Positions 28,172 through 36,130 of a stretch of DNA of 64,000 nucleotides are shown in pieces. Source of the stretch: Flavimaribacter sediminis (lineage in GTDB: Bacteria > Pseudomonadota > Alphaproteobacteria > Rhizobiales > Rhizobiaceae); the NCBI RefSeq assembly GCF_019492055.1, contig NZ_JAICBX010000005.1:372001-436000 (forward strand). The letters are read 5' to 3'. The notes beneath the pieces are model-generated. The model saw only the letters and a list, made by a program, of their open reading frames with translations, was not told where the DNA came from and did no database searches. Made by a program: the position numbers and the translations under genes. Positions within the stretch are counted from its first letter, which is position 1; each line of letters starts with the position of its first letter.

Positions 28172-28438
28172 CTGCCGGTCGATCCAGAGGGACAGCGCCT
28201 CGTAGTGCCCGGTCGCTCCCACCCGCGCTGAAAACACCATGAGCCCGGCAAGCAGGAGCAAGGTCGGAAAATGAATGGTGTCGACGATTTGATCGTCGCT
28301 CAGCGCGCCGGCCACAACCAGTAGAACCGCCGCGATCATGGCGATCACCGAACGGTCGACGCGCAATCCGGGAATGCGGCCCACCGCCATCCCGAGATAA
28401 GTCAGGCAAAAAAGGATAACGACAAATGTCGTCATCAA
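28172..28438 (-). pseudogene. Truncated SLC13/ArsB-like anion permease, N-terminal remnant
   Basis: The first 89 codons look like the start of an ion-transporter-superfamily permease: helices MTTFVVILFCLTYLGMAVG, VIAMIAAVLLVVAGAL and FPTLLLLAGLMVFSA. Then the similarity stops at WIDRQ, and the frame runs on as antisense of the DUF899 gene until a stop at 27992. A complete protein of this type has over 400 residues. The remnant begins with an ATGA overlap with the FMN-reductase gene stop, so it was once the second gene of that operon. The break lies between 28165 and 28171, right after the DUF899 stop. Confidence 0.7.
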
Positions 28439-29001
28439 GAGCTTGCGCCGGAAGCCGTCGGTCCAAGCGACGCCGCAAAGCCGGCGAGGAAATCCCGCAG
28501 ATTCTCGCGGGTGTCCTCATCGATCAGATTTCCGTCATCGTCAAACAGGTTTTTCGCGCGCGAGACCAAAAGACGGCCTTCCAGCCAGGGCTTCGTTCGC
28601 AGTGTACGCAACACGGGCAGCCAGTGGTTCTGGGAGAGAATCGTGCCGAAACCTCCCGGCGTCGCCCCGATCACCGCGACCGGCTTGCCCTTGAAATAAC
28701 CGAGACCATCGCCGCGCGACATCCAGTCGAGCGCGTTCTTGAACACGCCCGGCACGCCGTTATTGTATTCGGGCGTCACAAGCAGCAGGGCATCGGCGCT
28801 CTTCAGATCCGCCTGCAGGCTCTGCACGGTTTCCGGCAGGCCGTTGGCGGCCTCCTCGTCGGCGTCATAAAGCGGAACGCCGCGAATGGACCCCGCCTTG
28901 ACCGTGACGCCGTCCGGCGCGACGCCAACGGCGGCGCGCAGCAGTCCTGTGTTGAAGGATGCGCGGCGCAGGCTGCCAGACAGTCCCAAAATCGTCGTCA
29001 T
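28435..29001 (-). CDS. NADPH-dependent FMN reductase (NAD(P)H quinone reductase-like)
   Basis: A 188-residue flavodoxin-fold protein. The FMN phosphate loop is LSGSLRRASFN at residues 7-17, and the ring-binding segment is LVTPEYNNGVPGVFKNALDW near residue 78. Members of this family reduce FMN, azo dyes, chromate or quinones with NADPH. It stops within the start of the truncated permease gene (4-bp overlap), an old two-gene operon. It is divergent from the DUF3237 gene. Confidence 0.88.
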   Translation of the reverse strand: MTTILGLSGSLRRASFNTGLLRAAVGVAPDGVTVKAGSIRGVPLYDADEEAANGLPETVQSLQADLKSADALLLVTPEYNNGVPGVFKNALDWMSRGDGLGYFKGKPVAVIGATPGGFGTILSQNHWLPVLRTLRTKPWLEGRLLVSRAKNLFDDDGNLIDEDTRENLRDFLAGFAASLGPTASGASS

Positions 29002-29128
29002 CGTTCTGCCTCTCCATTCTGTTTCGTCAATCTCATCTTATCGAATATCATGCGACGCGCGAGGCCCTTTCGTTTTTGCGAATTGGCATGTTTATTAAAG
29101 GTGAGGATTCGTCTGGAGGGACAACAAG

Positions 29129-29587
29129 ATGCAACAACCCGAACTGCGACATGTCTGCGAAATCGTGGCGGAACTCGCGACCCCGATCGAAAACGGAGAA
29201 GGGCCGGGCGGCCGGTGGCGAATCATCCCGATCGTCGGCGGTGAAGTGCGCGGCGAACGGATTTCGGGACGAGTGCTCAATCTCGGCGCCGACTGGCAGA
29301 CGGTCTTCGACGTCGGATACGCCGAACTCGACACGCGTTACGCCATCGAAACCCATGACGGCGCGCTGATCGACATCCGCAATTTCGGCTACCGGCACGG
29401 CCCGCCTGAAGTCTTGAAGAGACTGGCCGCCGGAGAGGACGTCGATCCCTCTGAATACTACATGCGGACCCTGCCGCGCCTGAGCAGCGGCGACCCGCGC
29501 TACGCCTGGATCAACCGCACCGTCTTCATCGGCACGGGAGCGCGGCGCGCCTCTAGTGTGGTGATACAGGTCTACGAAGTGTTGTAG
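29129..29587 (+). CDS. DUF3237 domain-containing protein
   Basis: A 152-residue small beta-barrel-like protein of the DUF3237 family (PIENGEGPGGRWRIIPIVGG, then YAIETHDGALIDIRNFGYR). A good ribosome site (GGAGGG) precedes the ATG. Biochemical function is unknown; relatives are often found beside aromatic-compound or CoA-thioester catabolic genes, which fits its place next to the TRAP/CoA-transferase/dioxygenase module. Its 3' end is convergent with the TRAP large permease gene 36 bp away. Confidence 0.8.
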   Translation: MQQPELRHVCEIVAELATPIENGEGPGGRWRIIPIVGGEVRGERISGRVLNLGADWQTVFDVGYAELDTRYAIETHDGALIDIRNFGYRHGPPEVLKRLAAGEDVDPSEYYMRTLPRLSSGDPRYAWINRTVFIGTGARRASSVVIQVYEVL

Positions 29588-29623
29588 GCCTCGGCCGCAC
29601 GGTCCACTTATTCCTAAACTCGC

Positions 29624-30937
29624 TCACAACCGCGCCAGCCAGGTCGCAATGGAAGGAAATGCGATCAGGATGGCGACGCACACAAGCATCGCCAGCACAA
29701 ACGGAAAGGCGCCGCGAAAAACTTCGCCCACCTGCAGATCCGGATCGTCCATCGCCGATTTGATGATGTAGACGGAAATGCCAAAGGGCGGCGTCAGCAA
29801 GCCGATCTCGACCGAAACCACGGTAAGAACGCCGAACCAGATCAGGTCGAATCCGGCGGCTTCCGCAACCGGCAGAGCGATAGGCAGCAGGATGAGCATG
29901 ATCGAGATCGAGTCGATCAGGCACCCAAGCGCGACGATCAAGAGCAGGTAAAGGATCAGGAATCCATACGGGCCGATTGGACCGGTCAGCAGCAATTCGG
30001 CCAGGCTGCGCGGCACGCCGGAAAGCGCCAGCATGCGGCTGAAGAAGGTTGCGGCGAGGATCAGGAAAAGCACCGAAACAGTGATCTGGCCGGTTTCGAC
30101 CAGCAGGTTCCAGAACGTTTTCGCATTCAGCGACCGTCTCGCAATCGCCACGACCAGCGCGCCGAAGGCGCCCGCCGCTCCTGCCTCGGTCGGATTGAGA
30201 AACCCGCCATAGAGACCGCCGAGCACCACCAGCATCAAGGCGACGATCGGCACGGACTTGCGAAGCATGGTCAGACTGGACATGTCCGTGTAGTCGGCCG
30301 TGTCGTCCGTTGAATCGAAGACGAAACTCTTCCTGGTGCGGGCCAGCAGAATGATGGTAATGGAAAAGATCAGCGCCAGAAGGATCCCCGGACCGACGCC
30401 GGCGAGAAACATTCGGCCGACCGATTCCTCCGCCAGCACCGCATAGACGATCATCAACAGGGACGGCGGGATCAGCATGCCCAGCACCGAGGAGCCGGCG
30501 ACGACGCCGGTCGCGAATTTCTTGGTGTAGCCGTGACGTTTCATTTCCGGCACGGCGACGCGGCTAAAGACGGTGGCCGAAGCAATGGAAATGCCGGTGA
30601 TCGAAGCAAAGACGGCGTTGGCGAACACGGTGGCGATGCCGAGTCCTGCGGTGACCCGCCTCAATAACCGCTCGAAGACGTCGAACGTATCCTTGCCAAC
30701 CCCCGAAACAGTGACGAGCAGCCCCATCAGAACAAACAGCGGCACCACCGCGAACAGATATTCGCGCAAGGAATCGTTGGCGACCGCGCCCAGCATGCGC
30801 AGCGAGATCAGATCGCTGCGGATTGCGGCGACGCCGACGAAGGAAACAAACAGCATCCCGATACCGATCGGCATGCCGAGATAAATCAACACGATAAGAC
30901 CGACGATTGCCGCCGCGCCGATTTCGACCGGACTCAT
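29624..30937 (-). CDS. TRAP transporter large permease (DctM type), module A
   Basis: A 437-residue integral membrane protein with about 12 helices and DctM hallmarks (ANAVFASITGISIASATVF, VLGMLIPPSLLMIVYAVLAE, GGFLNPTEAGAAGAFGALV). It drives sodium- or proton-coupled uptake of an organic acid delivered by the binding protein. Its start overlaps the stop of the DctQ gene by four bases (ATGA). It is the last gene of a six-gene leftward operon with DctQ, DctP, a YciI-like protein, a CoA-transferase and a citryl-CoA lyase-like protein. Confidence 0.93.
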   Translation of the reverse strand: MSPVEIGAAAIVGLIVLIYLGMPIGIGMLFVSFVGVAAIRSDLISLRMLGAVANDSLREYLFAVVPLFVLMGLLVTVSGVGKDTFDVFERLLRRVTAGLGIATVFANAVFASITGISIASATVFSRVAVPEMKRHGYTKKFATGVVAGSSVLGMLIPPSLLMIVYAVLAEESVGRMFLAGVGPGILLALIFSITIILLARTRKSFVFDSTDDTADYTDMSSLTMLRKSVPIVALMLVVLGGLYGGFLNPTEAGAAGAFGALVVAIARRSLNAKTFWNLLVETGQITVSVLFLILAATFFSRMLALSGVPRSLAELLLTGPIGPYGFLILYLLLIVALGCLIDSISIMLILLPIALPVAEAAGFDLIWFGVLTVVSVEIGLLTPPFGISVYIIKSAMDDPDLQVGEVFRGAFPFVLAMLVCVAILIAFPSIATWLARL

Positions 30938-31503
30938 GATGTCTTCCTGCCGGACAGAGCGCTCCGGAGATCAACTGCTGCGCGTAAGAGAAATTCGATG
31001 GCCGCCACGGTCATGCCGAGCAGGATCAGCGCCCGAAACGGCCAGACCTCCAGCGTTGCGATGCCCTGGACGCCGATATATTCGCCGGACGACCAGTCCT
31101 TCTGGAGAATACGGATGCTCGCCCAGGCGACGCCGCCAATCATGCCTGCCCCTACGAGATTGAAAAGAGCCGAGAGCAACGAGCCGGCGATCGGGTGGTT
31201 TTGCCTGAAGCCGCTGTAGAAGAACTCGGTTCGCGCCAGACGGTCCGCCCGGATCGTCGTCGCCAGTTGCAGGGCGACGATCATCACCAGAAGAAGCGCG
31301 CCGAGTTCGGAGATGAGCGGGAGAGACGATCCCATGCCGTTGCGCACGACGATGTCGGCGCAGATGATGGTCATCAACACCAGTATCAGCGCTGTTCCCA
31401 GGGCGGCGAGCCCGTCCACGAAGACTTGCCAGATCCGGCCTGCGGCTCCCCCGGGGAGCCCCCGCTCTTCGGGGACTCCTGATTGTTCGTCATTCGGCGC
31501 CAT
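30934..31503 (-). CDS. TRAP transporter small permease (DctQ type), module A
   Basis: A 189-residue four-helix membrane protein that links the DctM and DctP parts of the TRAP system. Helices at about 28-50, 60-80, 105-130 and 145-170 are visible. A hydrophilic N terminus precedes the first helix. It lies 12 bp downstream of the binding-protein gene and overlaps the DctM start. Confidence 0.9.
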   Translation of the reverse strand: MAPNDEQSGVPEERGLPGGAAGRIWQVFVDGLAALGTALILVLMTIICADIVVRNGMGSSLPLISELGALLLVMIVALQLATTIRADRLARTEFFYSGFRQNHPIAGSLLSALFNLVGAGMIGGVAWASIRILQKDWSSGEYIGVQGIATLEVWPFRALILLGMTVAAIEFLLRAAVDLRSALSGRKTS

Positions 31504-31515
31504 GCTGCCCGGAAC

Positions 31516-32589
31516 TTACTTGTCCCAGTCGCGAACCGGCGTTTCGCCGCGTTCGCGAAGACCGTCCATATAGGCGGACAGAAACGCCTTGGCCGGCACG
31601 CCCTGGGCTTCCAGTTCGGCAGCCCAGTCGCCCGCAATGTCCGGAAGCTTGTTCACCCAGGCGGCGCGTTCCTCCGGCGGCATGACGACGATGGTGACCG
31701 GCGGATCCTGCGTCGCCCCGACTTCAACCATCTTGTTGAGCGCGAACTCGTGCCGATCCAGAAGGTCCTGGCCGTGCGCGTCGGTGTAATACTTTCCGGC
31801 TTCGATCATGGCGTTCTGGACTTCCTCGGGAAGCGTGTCCCAGGTGTCGCGGTTGATCGCCACGGCGCCCGAGAAGGCCCCGCCCGCATCGAAACGGTTG
31901 ATATAGGGCGCGACTTCATAAAGCTTTGCCGGCAATGCGCCGAGAGCAAGCGTCAGCACGCCGTCGGACACGCCCGTCTGGATATCGGTGTAGAACGTGG
32001 TCAGCGCGCCGTCGACGGCGTTGGCGCCGGTTCCCCGAAGCCAGTTTCCAAGAACGCCCGGGGCTGAAAGCTTCAGCCCGTCGATGCCGTCAATGCCTTC
32101 AAGCGGCGTCTTCGTGTAGATGTCGTACATGTCGGTTCCGGTCAGACCGAGAACCTTGAGATTGTACTGTTCCCACTCGTTTTTGAAGGCTTCGTTGTTG
32201 TCCAGAAGCTCCTGCATGACCTCGAGCTGCACCGGCGGATTGGCCGTCGAGAAGGGCGCATAGCTCGACGCCTGGCTGAGCGGCAGCTTGGCTGGCTCCA
32301 GGAACGAGAAGACCCAGCCGATATCGGTAATGCCCTCCTCGACCGAGGTCAGCGTGGCATTGGCCTTGTAGAGCTGGCCGCCGAAGGCCTCGTTCCAGTC
32401 AATTTTGTAATTTCCCTCCTCGGCCAGGATTTCGTCGGTCTTGGCCATGAAATGGGACTTGATCATGCCGACCCATGGAATGACCGTGGGGTGGCTGGAA
32501 GCGACCGTCAGGTTGATAGTCTCCTGAGCCGCAAGTGCGCCGGGCATGGCGATCATGCCGGCAGTCATCAGTCCGAACAGAATTCTCAT
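31516..32589 (-). CDS. TRAP transporter substrate-binding protein (DctP type), module A
   Basis: A 357-residue periplasmic protein with a signal peptide (MRILFGLMTAGMIAMPGALA, cleavage after AQ or near it). It has the DctP fold: NLTVASSHPTVIPWVG at the start, the ligand-site helix LRGTGANAVDGALTTFYTDIQTG split around residue 190, and GVSDGVLTLALGALPAKLYEV. The conserved arginine used to bind carboxylates should lie near residue 185 (NWLRGTG). The ligand is presumably a carboxylate; aromatic or its ring-cleavage relative is inferred from the operon. Confidence 0.92.
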   Translation of the reverse strand: MRILFGLMTAGMIAMPGALAAQETINLTVASSHPTVIPWVGMIKSHFMAKTDEILAEEGNYKIDWNEAFGGQLYKANATLTSVEEGITDIGWVFSFLEPAKLPLSQASSYAPFSTANPPVQLEVMQELLDNNEAFKNEWEQYNLKVLGLTGTDMYDIYTKTPLEGIDGIDGLKLSAPGVLGNWLRGTGANAVDGALTTFYTDIQTGVSDGVLTLALGALPAKLYEVAPYINRFDAGGAFSGAVAINRDTWDTLPEEVQNAMIEAGKYYTDAHGQDLLDRHEFALNKMVEVGATQDPPVTIVVMPPEERAAWVNKLPDIAGDWAAELEAQGVPAKAFLSAYMDGLRERGETPVRDWDK

Positions 32590-32611
32590 TGGTTTCCTCC
32601 CTATGAATTGT

Positions 32612-33016
32612 TCAGGTTAGTGTGAATTTTTGAGTCGAAAAATCGAGCCGCACAGACAGTGTCCCCTCGTTTATGAGCCAGGGCCTGACGCGAAAGCTGC
32701 GCGCGCCGCTGACATGCATCGGATCGCGCTCCGCGATCGCAATGGCGGCCTCCCTGGATTCGGCGCGGACCACGACGAGCCCCTCGCCCTCCCAACTTTC
32801 TCCATCGTCGGTCCACAACGGACCGGCCGCAAACATGACGCCTTCGCGCTCCAGCTCCACCTGGAACTTCAAATGCTCTTCTATGTTGGCGAATATCGGC
32901 CCAAGGCCGTCGACCGGGCTGGTGAAAATCGCGAAAAGCTGCTTCTGCAGCATGGCGCCGCTTGCAGCCATCACGTCCTTCACCGGAACGGATTTTGGAT
33001 TGTCGTCTGTGCTCAT
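32612..33016 (-). CDS. YciI-like family protein
   Basis: A 134-residue protein with a YciI-type ferredoxin-like fold (KQLFAIFTSPVDGLGPI, then LKFQVELEREGVMFAAGPL, AIAIAERDPMHVSGAR). The His-Asp pair typical of YciI enzymes may be represented by DPMHVSG. Relatives include muconolactone-isomerase-like and dehydrochlorinase-like enzymes, so a role in rearranging a ring-cleavage product is possible. The ATG at 33014-33016 follows GGAGGGAGGAGAG. It lies between the CoA-transferase and TRAP binding-protein genes. Confidence 0.72.
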   Translation of the reverse strand: MSTDDNPKSVPVKDVMAASGAMLQKQLFAIFTSPVDGLGPIFANIEEHLKFQVELEREGVMFAAGPLWTDDGESWEGEGLVVVRAESREAAIAIAERDPMHVSGARSFRVRPWLINEGTLSVRLDFSTQKFTLT

Positions 33017-33043
33017 CTCTCTCCTCCCTCGAGACAAGCCGGA

Positions 33044-34189
33044 TCAGCCGGTCTTACTGCGTTTGAGCTCGTTCCGGATCTCTTCGCCGTGCTGATCGAG
33101 CGTTGGCGGCGGCAGGACATCCAGATCCGGCTCGTGATCAAAACTATAGGGTGCGCGCACAGTTGTGGAGTCACCCATCTCAGGATGGTGTGTGCTGACC
33201 GCCAGCTTCAGGTGTTTCGCCTGCGGATCTTCCAGCGCCTCGTCGGAATCATAGGCCGGCGAATGCGGCACCTCATGCGCGAGCAGCTTGTCGCACCAGG
33301 CGTCGCGCGTGTCGGACTGGAAGATCGGCGTAAAGACTTTAATCAAGTCGTCCTGGTGCTTGATGCGTTCCAGCCGTTCGGAAAAGCGGGGATCCGTCGC
33401 CAGCGCCTGCTGGCCGGTCGCTTCAAGCAGACCTTCCCAGAATTTCGTTGGCGACGACATGTGGATGGCGATCCACTTTCCGTCGCTGCATTCGAACGTA
33501 TAGCTTTGCGAAACGACCGGGCGCGATAGCGGGCCCATGACTTCGCCCACCGAATAATAATGGGTAAAACTGTCGAGATTGAAATGCGCCATGGCCTCGA
33601 GCATCGATATGTCGAGCCGCCGGCCTTTGCCGGTTTTTACGCGTTCGAGAAGGGCCGCCATGATTCCGAGCGCCGCATACTGGCCAGTTACGGCGTCGGC
33701 GATCGCAGGGCCGATCACCCGCGGATTGGCTGGCGGCGTGAGCAACCGAAGATAGCCGCTTGCGGCCTGGGCGACGGTATCAAAGGCTGGACGATCGCGT
33801 GAGGGACCCGACTGACCGAAGCCGGAAATCGCGCAATAGATCAGCTGAGGATTGACCTTGTGAAGATCCTTTTCGCCAACGCCGAGCTTTTCAGCGACGC
33901 CAGGCCGGAAGTTCTGAATGAAGACATCGGCTCCGGCAACCAGGTCGAGCAAAACCGCCATATCGTCGGCGTTCTTCGTATCGAGCGCGATCGACCGCTT
34001 GTTGCGGTTGTATGTCTGGTAATGCGGCGAATAGAGCCCGCCCTTGAAGGCGCGAAATGGATCGCCGGTTTCCGGCCGCTCGACCTTGATAACGTCGGCG
34101 CCGAGATCGGCCAGATGCATCGCCGCTGCGGGACCGGTGATGTAGGTGCCGAGTTCGATGACCCGGATATCCTTGAGAATCTTGACCAT
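33044..34189 (-). CDS. CaiB/BaiF class III CoA-transferase
   Basis: A 381-residue family III CoA-transferase. Typical segments are RVIELGTYITGPAAAMHLADLGADVIKVERP at the N terminus (positions 9-39), NRNKRSIALDTK near residue 64, and VFIQNFRPGVAEKLG near residue 90. The probable nucleophilic aspartate is in AIADAVTGQYAALG near residue 165. It would move CoA from a donor thioester to an organic acid. The citryl-CoA lyase-like gene starts upstream and ends three bases before this gene, so the pair probably acts in sequence: thioester formation, then C-C cleavage. Confidence 0.9.
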   Translation of the reverse strand: MVKILKDIRVIELGTYITGPAAAMHLADLGADVIKVERPETGDPFRAFKGGLYSPHYQTYNRNKRSIALDTKNADDMAVLLDLVAGADVFIQNFRPGVAEKLGVGEKDLHKVNPQLIYCAISGFGQSGPSRDRPAFDTVAQAASGYLRLLTPPANPRVIGPAIADAVTGQYAALGIMAALLERVKTGKGRRLDISMLEAMAHFNLDSFTHYYSVGEVMGPLSRPVVSQSYTFECSDGKWIAIHMSSPTKFWEGLLEATGQQALATDPRFSERLERIKHQDDLIKVFTPIFQSDTRDAWCDKLLAHEVPHSPAYDSDEALEDPQAKHLKLAVSTHHPEMGDSTTVRAPYSFDHEPDLDVLPPPTLDQHGEEIRNELKRSKTG

Positions 34190-34192
34190 GGA

Positions 34193-35014
34193 TTACCCCT
34201 GAGCCGATTTCTGCTCTTTCGGATCGCTGGCGCCGGGCCCGTCATAGGTGATCGCAAGGTCGGCCTTGTGCGACATGATGAACCCGATCGGACGCTGTGA
34301 TTCCTCGTAAAGATGCGCCGAAAGGCCCGCGGCGCGGGCAAGCAGAGGCACGGCTTTGAGCGCGTCGAGCGGCCAGCCGGCGTCGAGGATCGTCGCGGGG
34401 ATAGCGCCTGAAACGTTGATCGGCAGCGGCCGCTGCATGATGTCCGGCGCATGTTTCGCCAACAAGTACAATGTCTCGATATATTTGCCGCCGATGCCGA
34501 GGCCCTTCGCGATTTCGAGCAAGCGATTGGCGCGGGGGTCGCCGGCGCTGTGCTGCGGGTGGCCGAGACCCGGAACCTTTTTGCGCGCCGCTTTCAGGCC
34601 CTTCAGGCTTTCAATCGTCGCGGCTTCCAGGTCAACGCCATCCTTTTCAGCCGTCTCGATAATCTCGGCGAGATAGCGCCCGGCGATCTCGGAACTGCCG
34701 GCGACAACGCTGCCCATACCCAAGAGTCCTGCGGCCATTGCGCCCTGCCAGGCTTCGGGACCGGAAACAAGCGTCATTCTCGCCGCCTGAACGCTCGGCA
34801 CCAGCCCGTGTTCTGCGATCGATACAAGGCAGGCGTCCATCATGGCGCGCTGCTCACGGGTCGGACGCGAGCCAAGAACGAGCAACCAAAAGTAGTCGGT
34901 GAAGTCGATCTTGCCGATCAGATCGTCGCAGAGATCCAGACCCCTTACCGTGATACTGTCTTCATCGGAAGTTGCAATCGCCGTATATGACTGCTCTTGC
35001 TTGCCAATTCGCAT
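34193..35014 (-). CDS. Citryl-CoA lyase / citrate synthase-like protein
   Basis: A 273-residue protein with the catalytic core of the citrate synthase fold but shorter than a citrate synthase (about 430). Recognisable parts are SSEIAGRYLAEIIETAEKDG, VPGLGHPQHSAGDPRANRLL (the His-containing active-site loop) and LPINVSGAIPATILDAGWPLDA. Proteins of this size are annotated citryl-CoA lyase and cleave a citryl-like CoA ester into acetyl-CoA and an oxoacid. The ATG at 35012-35014 has GAGGGA upstream. It is the first gene of the leftward operon and is divergent from the IclR gene across a 15-bp palindrome. Confidence 0.78.
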   Translation of the reverse strand: MRIGKQEQSYTAIATSDEDSITVRGLDLCDDLIGKIDFTDYFWLLVLGSRPTREQRAMMDACLVSIAEHGLVPSVQAARMTLVSGPEAWQGAMAAGLLGMGSVVAGSSEIAGRYLAEIIETAEKDGVDLEAATIESLKGLKAARKKVPGLGHPQHSAGDPRANRLLEIAKGLGIGGKYIETLYLLAKHAPDIMQRPLPINVSGAIPATILDAGWPLDALKAVPLLARAAGLSAHLYEESQRPIGFIMSHKADLAITYDGPGASDPKEQKSAQG

Positions 35015-35026
35015 TCCATCCCTCAT

Positions 35027-35041
35027 TTTCGCTTAGCGAAA
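35027..35041. promoter_or_regulatory. Candidate IclR operator, 15-bp palindrome
   Basis: TTTCGCT-T-AGCGAAA has perfect seven-base arms and sits 13 bp before the citryl-CoA lyase-like start and 240 bp before the IclR start, within the shared promoter region. IclR proteins bind palindromes of this size. Confidence 0.55.
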
Positions 35042-35280
35042 TTATTTGCACTTGCCGAAAATTTAATGACCAATTAATCTATCGTCAAGTCACAATGATC
35101 CTGCCGCCTCGCGCGCGCCGGTAAAGTTGTGGGGGAAGGAACCGGAGGAGCTGCATGCAGGCCGGCCGCCAGAAGCTGGACGTCGACGCCACGATCGTCG
35201 CCGAGGTCGCCTCGGGACACGGTGGACTGCGTGATATAAAGTTGCCAGACGCGACCATGTCCGTACGAGGAGCAACGAAC

Positions 35281-36102
35281 GTGAACGACACCATAACCGA
35301 TCTGAAATCGGAGGAACGCCCGGCCGAATTCGTGGAAGGCCTGGCCAAGGGACTGGCGGTCCTTGAATCCTTCGACGCAACCCATCCCGAGATGACGTTG
35401 AGCGAAGTCGCCCACAGGCTCGGCCTGTCGCCGGCCACAGCGCGACGCAGCCTGATTACCCTGCAGACGCTGGGTTACGTCGGATTGAAGGACAAGCGGT
35501 TTCATTTGAGACCGAAGGTCATGACGCTTTCATCGGCCTTCTATTTCTCGGCGCGCATTGACGAGGTGATTCAGCCAAGCCTGAGGGAGCTGGTGAGCCG
35601 TTTCGGCGACGCGTCGTCGGTCGCAACGCTCGACGGCGACGACGTAATCTACATCGCGCATTACAGCGTTCAAAGAGCTCGCCGCGCGGCCGCCGTCGTG
35701 GGCGCGCGTTACCCGGCCTGCGCAACCTCGCTCGGCCGCGTGCTGCTAGCCGGTCTTTCGGACGAGGCGCTCGACGGTTACATCGCCAATGTCCGGCCAC
35801 AGCCGCTGACATCCATGACCCTGACCGACACCGCGAAGCTGCGCGAAGAAGTCCTCGCGGTCCGCGAAACCGGATATTCGACAACCATCGACCAGCTTGA
35901 CTACGGCATTACGGCGCTGGCCGTGCCGATCAGAGATCTCAATGGCAGGACGATCGCCGCGCTCAACACCTCGGGATACACCGGCAAGGTGACGCCGAAA
36001 TCGCTCGTCAGCGAGCGCTTGCCGGAACTGCGCGAGGCCGCGTCCTACATCGCCCATGAGATCAGCCGCTATCCCGTACTTCAATCGATCATAAGAAGCT
36101 GA
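35281..36102 (+). CDS. IclR-family transcriptional regulator (PcaR/PobR-like group)
   Basis: A 273-residue regulator: N-terminal winged helix (AKGLAVLESFDATHPEMTL, then AHRLGLSPATARRSLITLQTLGYV) and a C-terminal GAF-like ligand domain (LGRVLLAGLSDEALDGYI, GYSTTIDQLDYGITALAVPI). The start is set at the GTG of 35281 because GAGGAG precedes it by about eight bases and the next residues match the usual family start; the open frame reaches 42 codons further up. The PcaR/PcaU subgroup responds to aromatic acids or ring-cleavage products and often activates. It is flanked by the two operons it most likely controls. Confidence 0.88.
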   Translation: MNDTITDLKSEERPAEFVEGLAKGLAVLESFDATHPEMTLSEVAHRLGLSPATARRSLITLQTLGYVGLKDKRFHLRPKVMTLSSAFYFSARIDEVIQPSLRELVSRFGDASSVATLDGDDVIYIAHYSVQRARRAAAVVGARYPACATSLGRVLLAGLSDEALDGYIANVRPQPLTSMTLTDTAKLREEVLAVRETGYSTTIDQLDYGITALAVPIRDLNGRTIAALNTSGYTGKVTPKSLVSERLPELREAASYIAHEISRYPVLQSIIRS

Positions 36103-36130
36103 CTGCCACACGGATACAGGGAGGAACACC

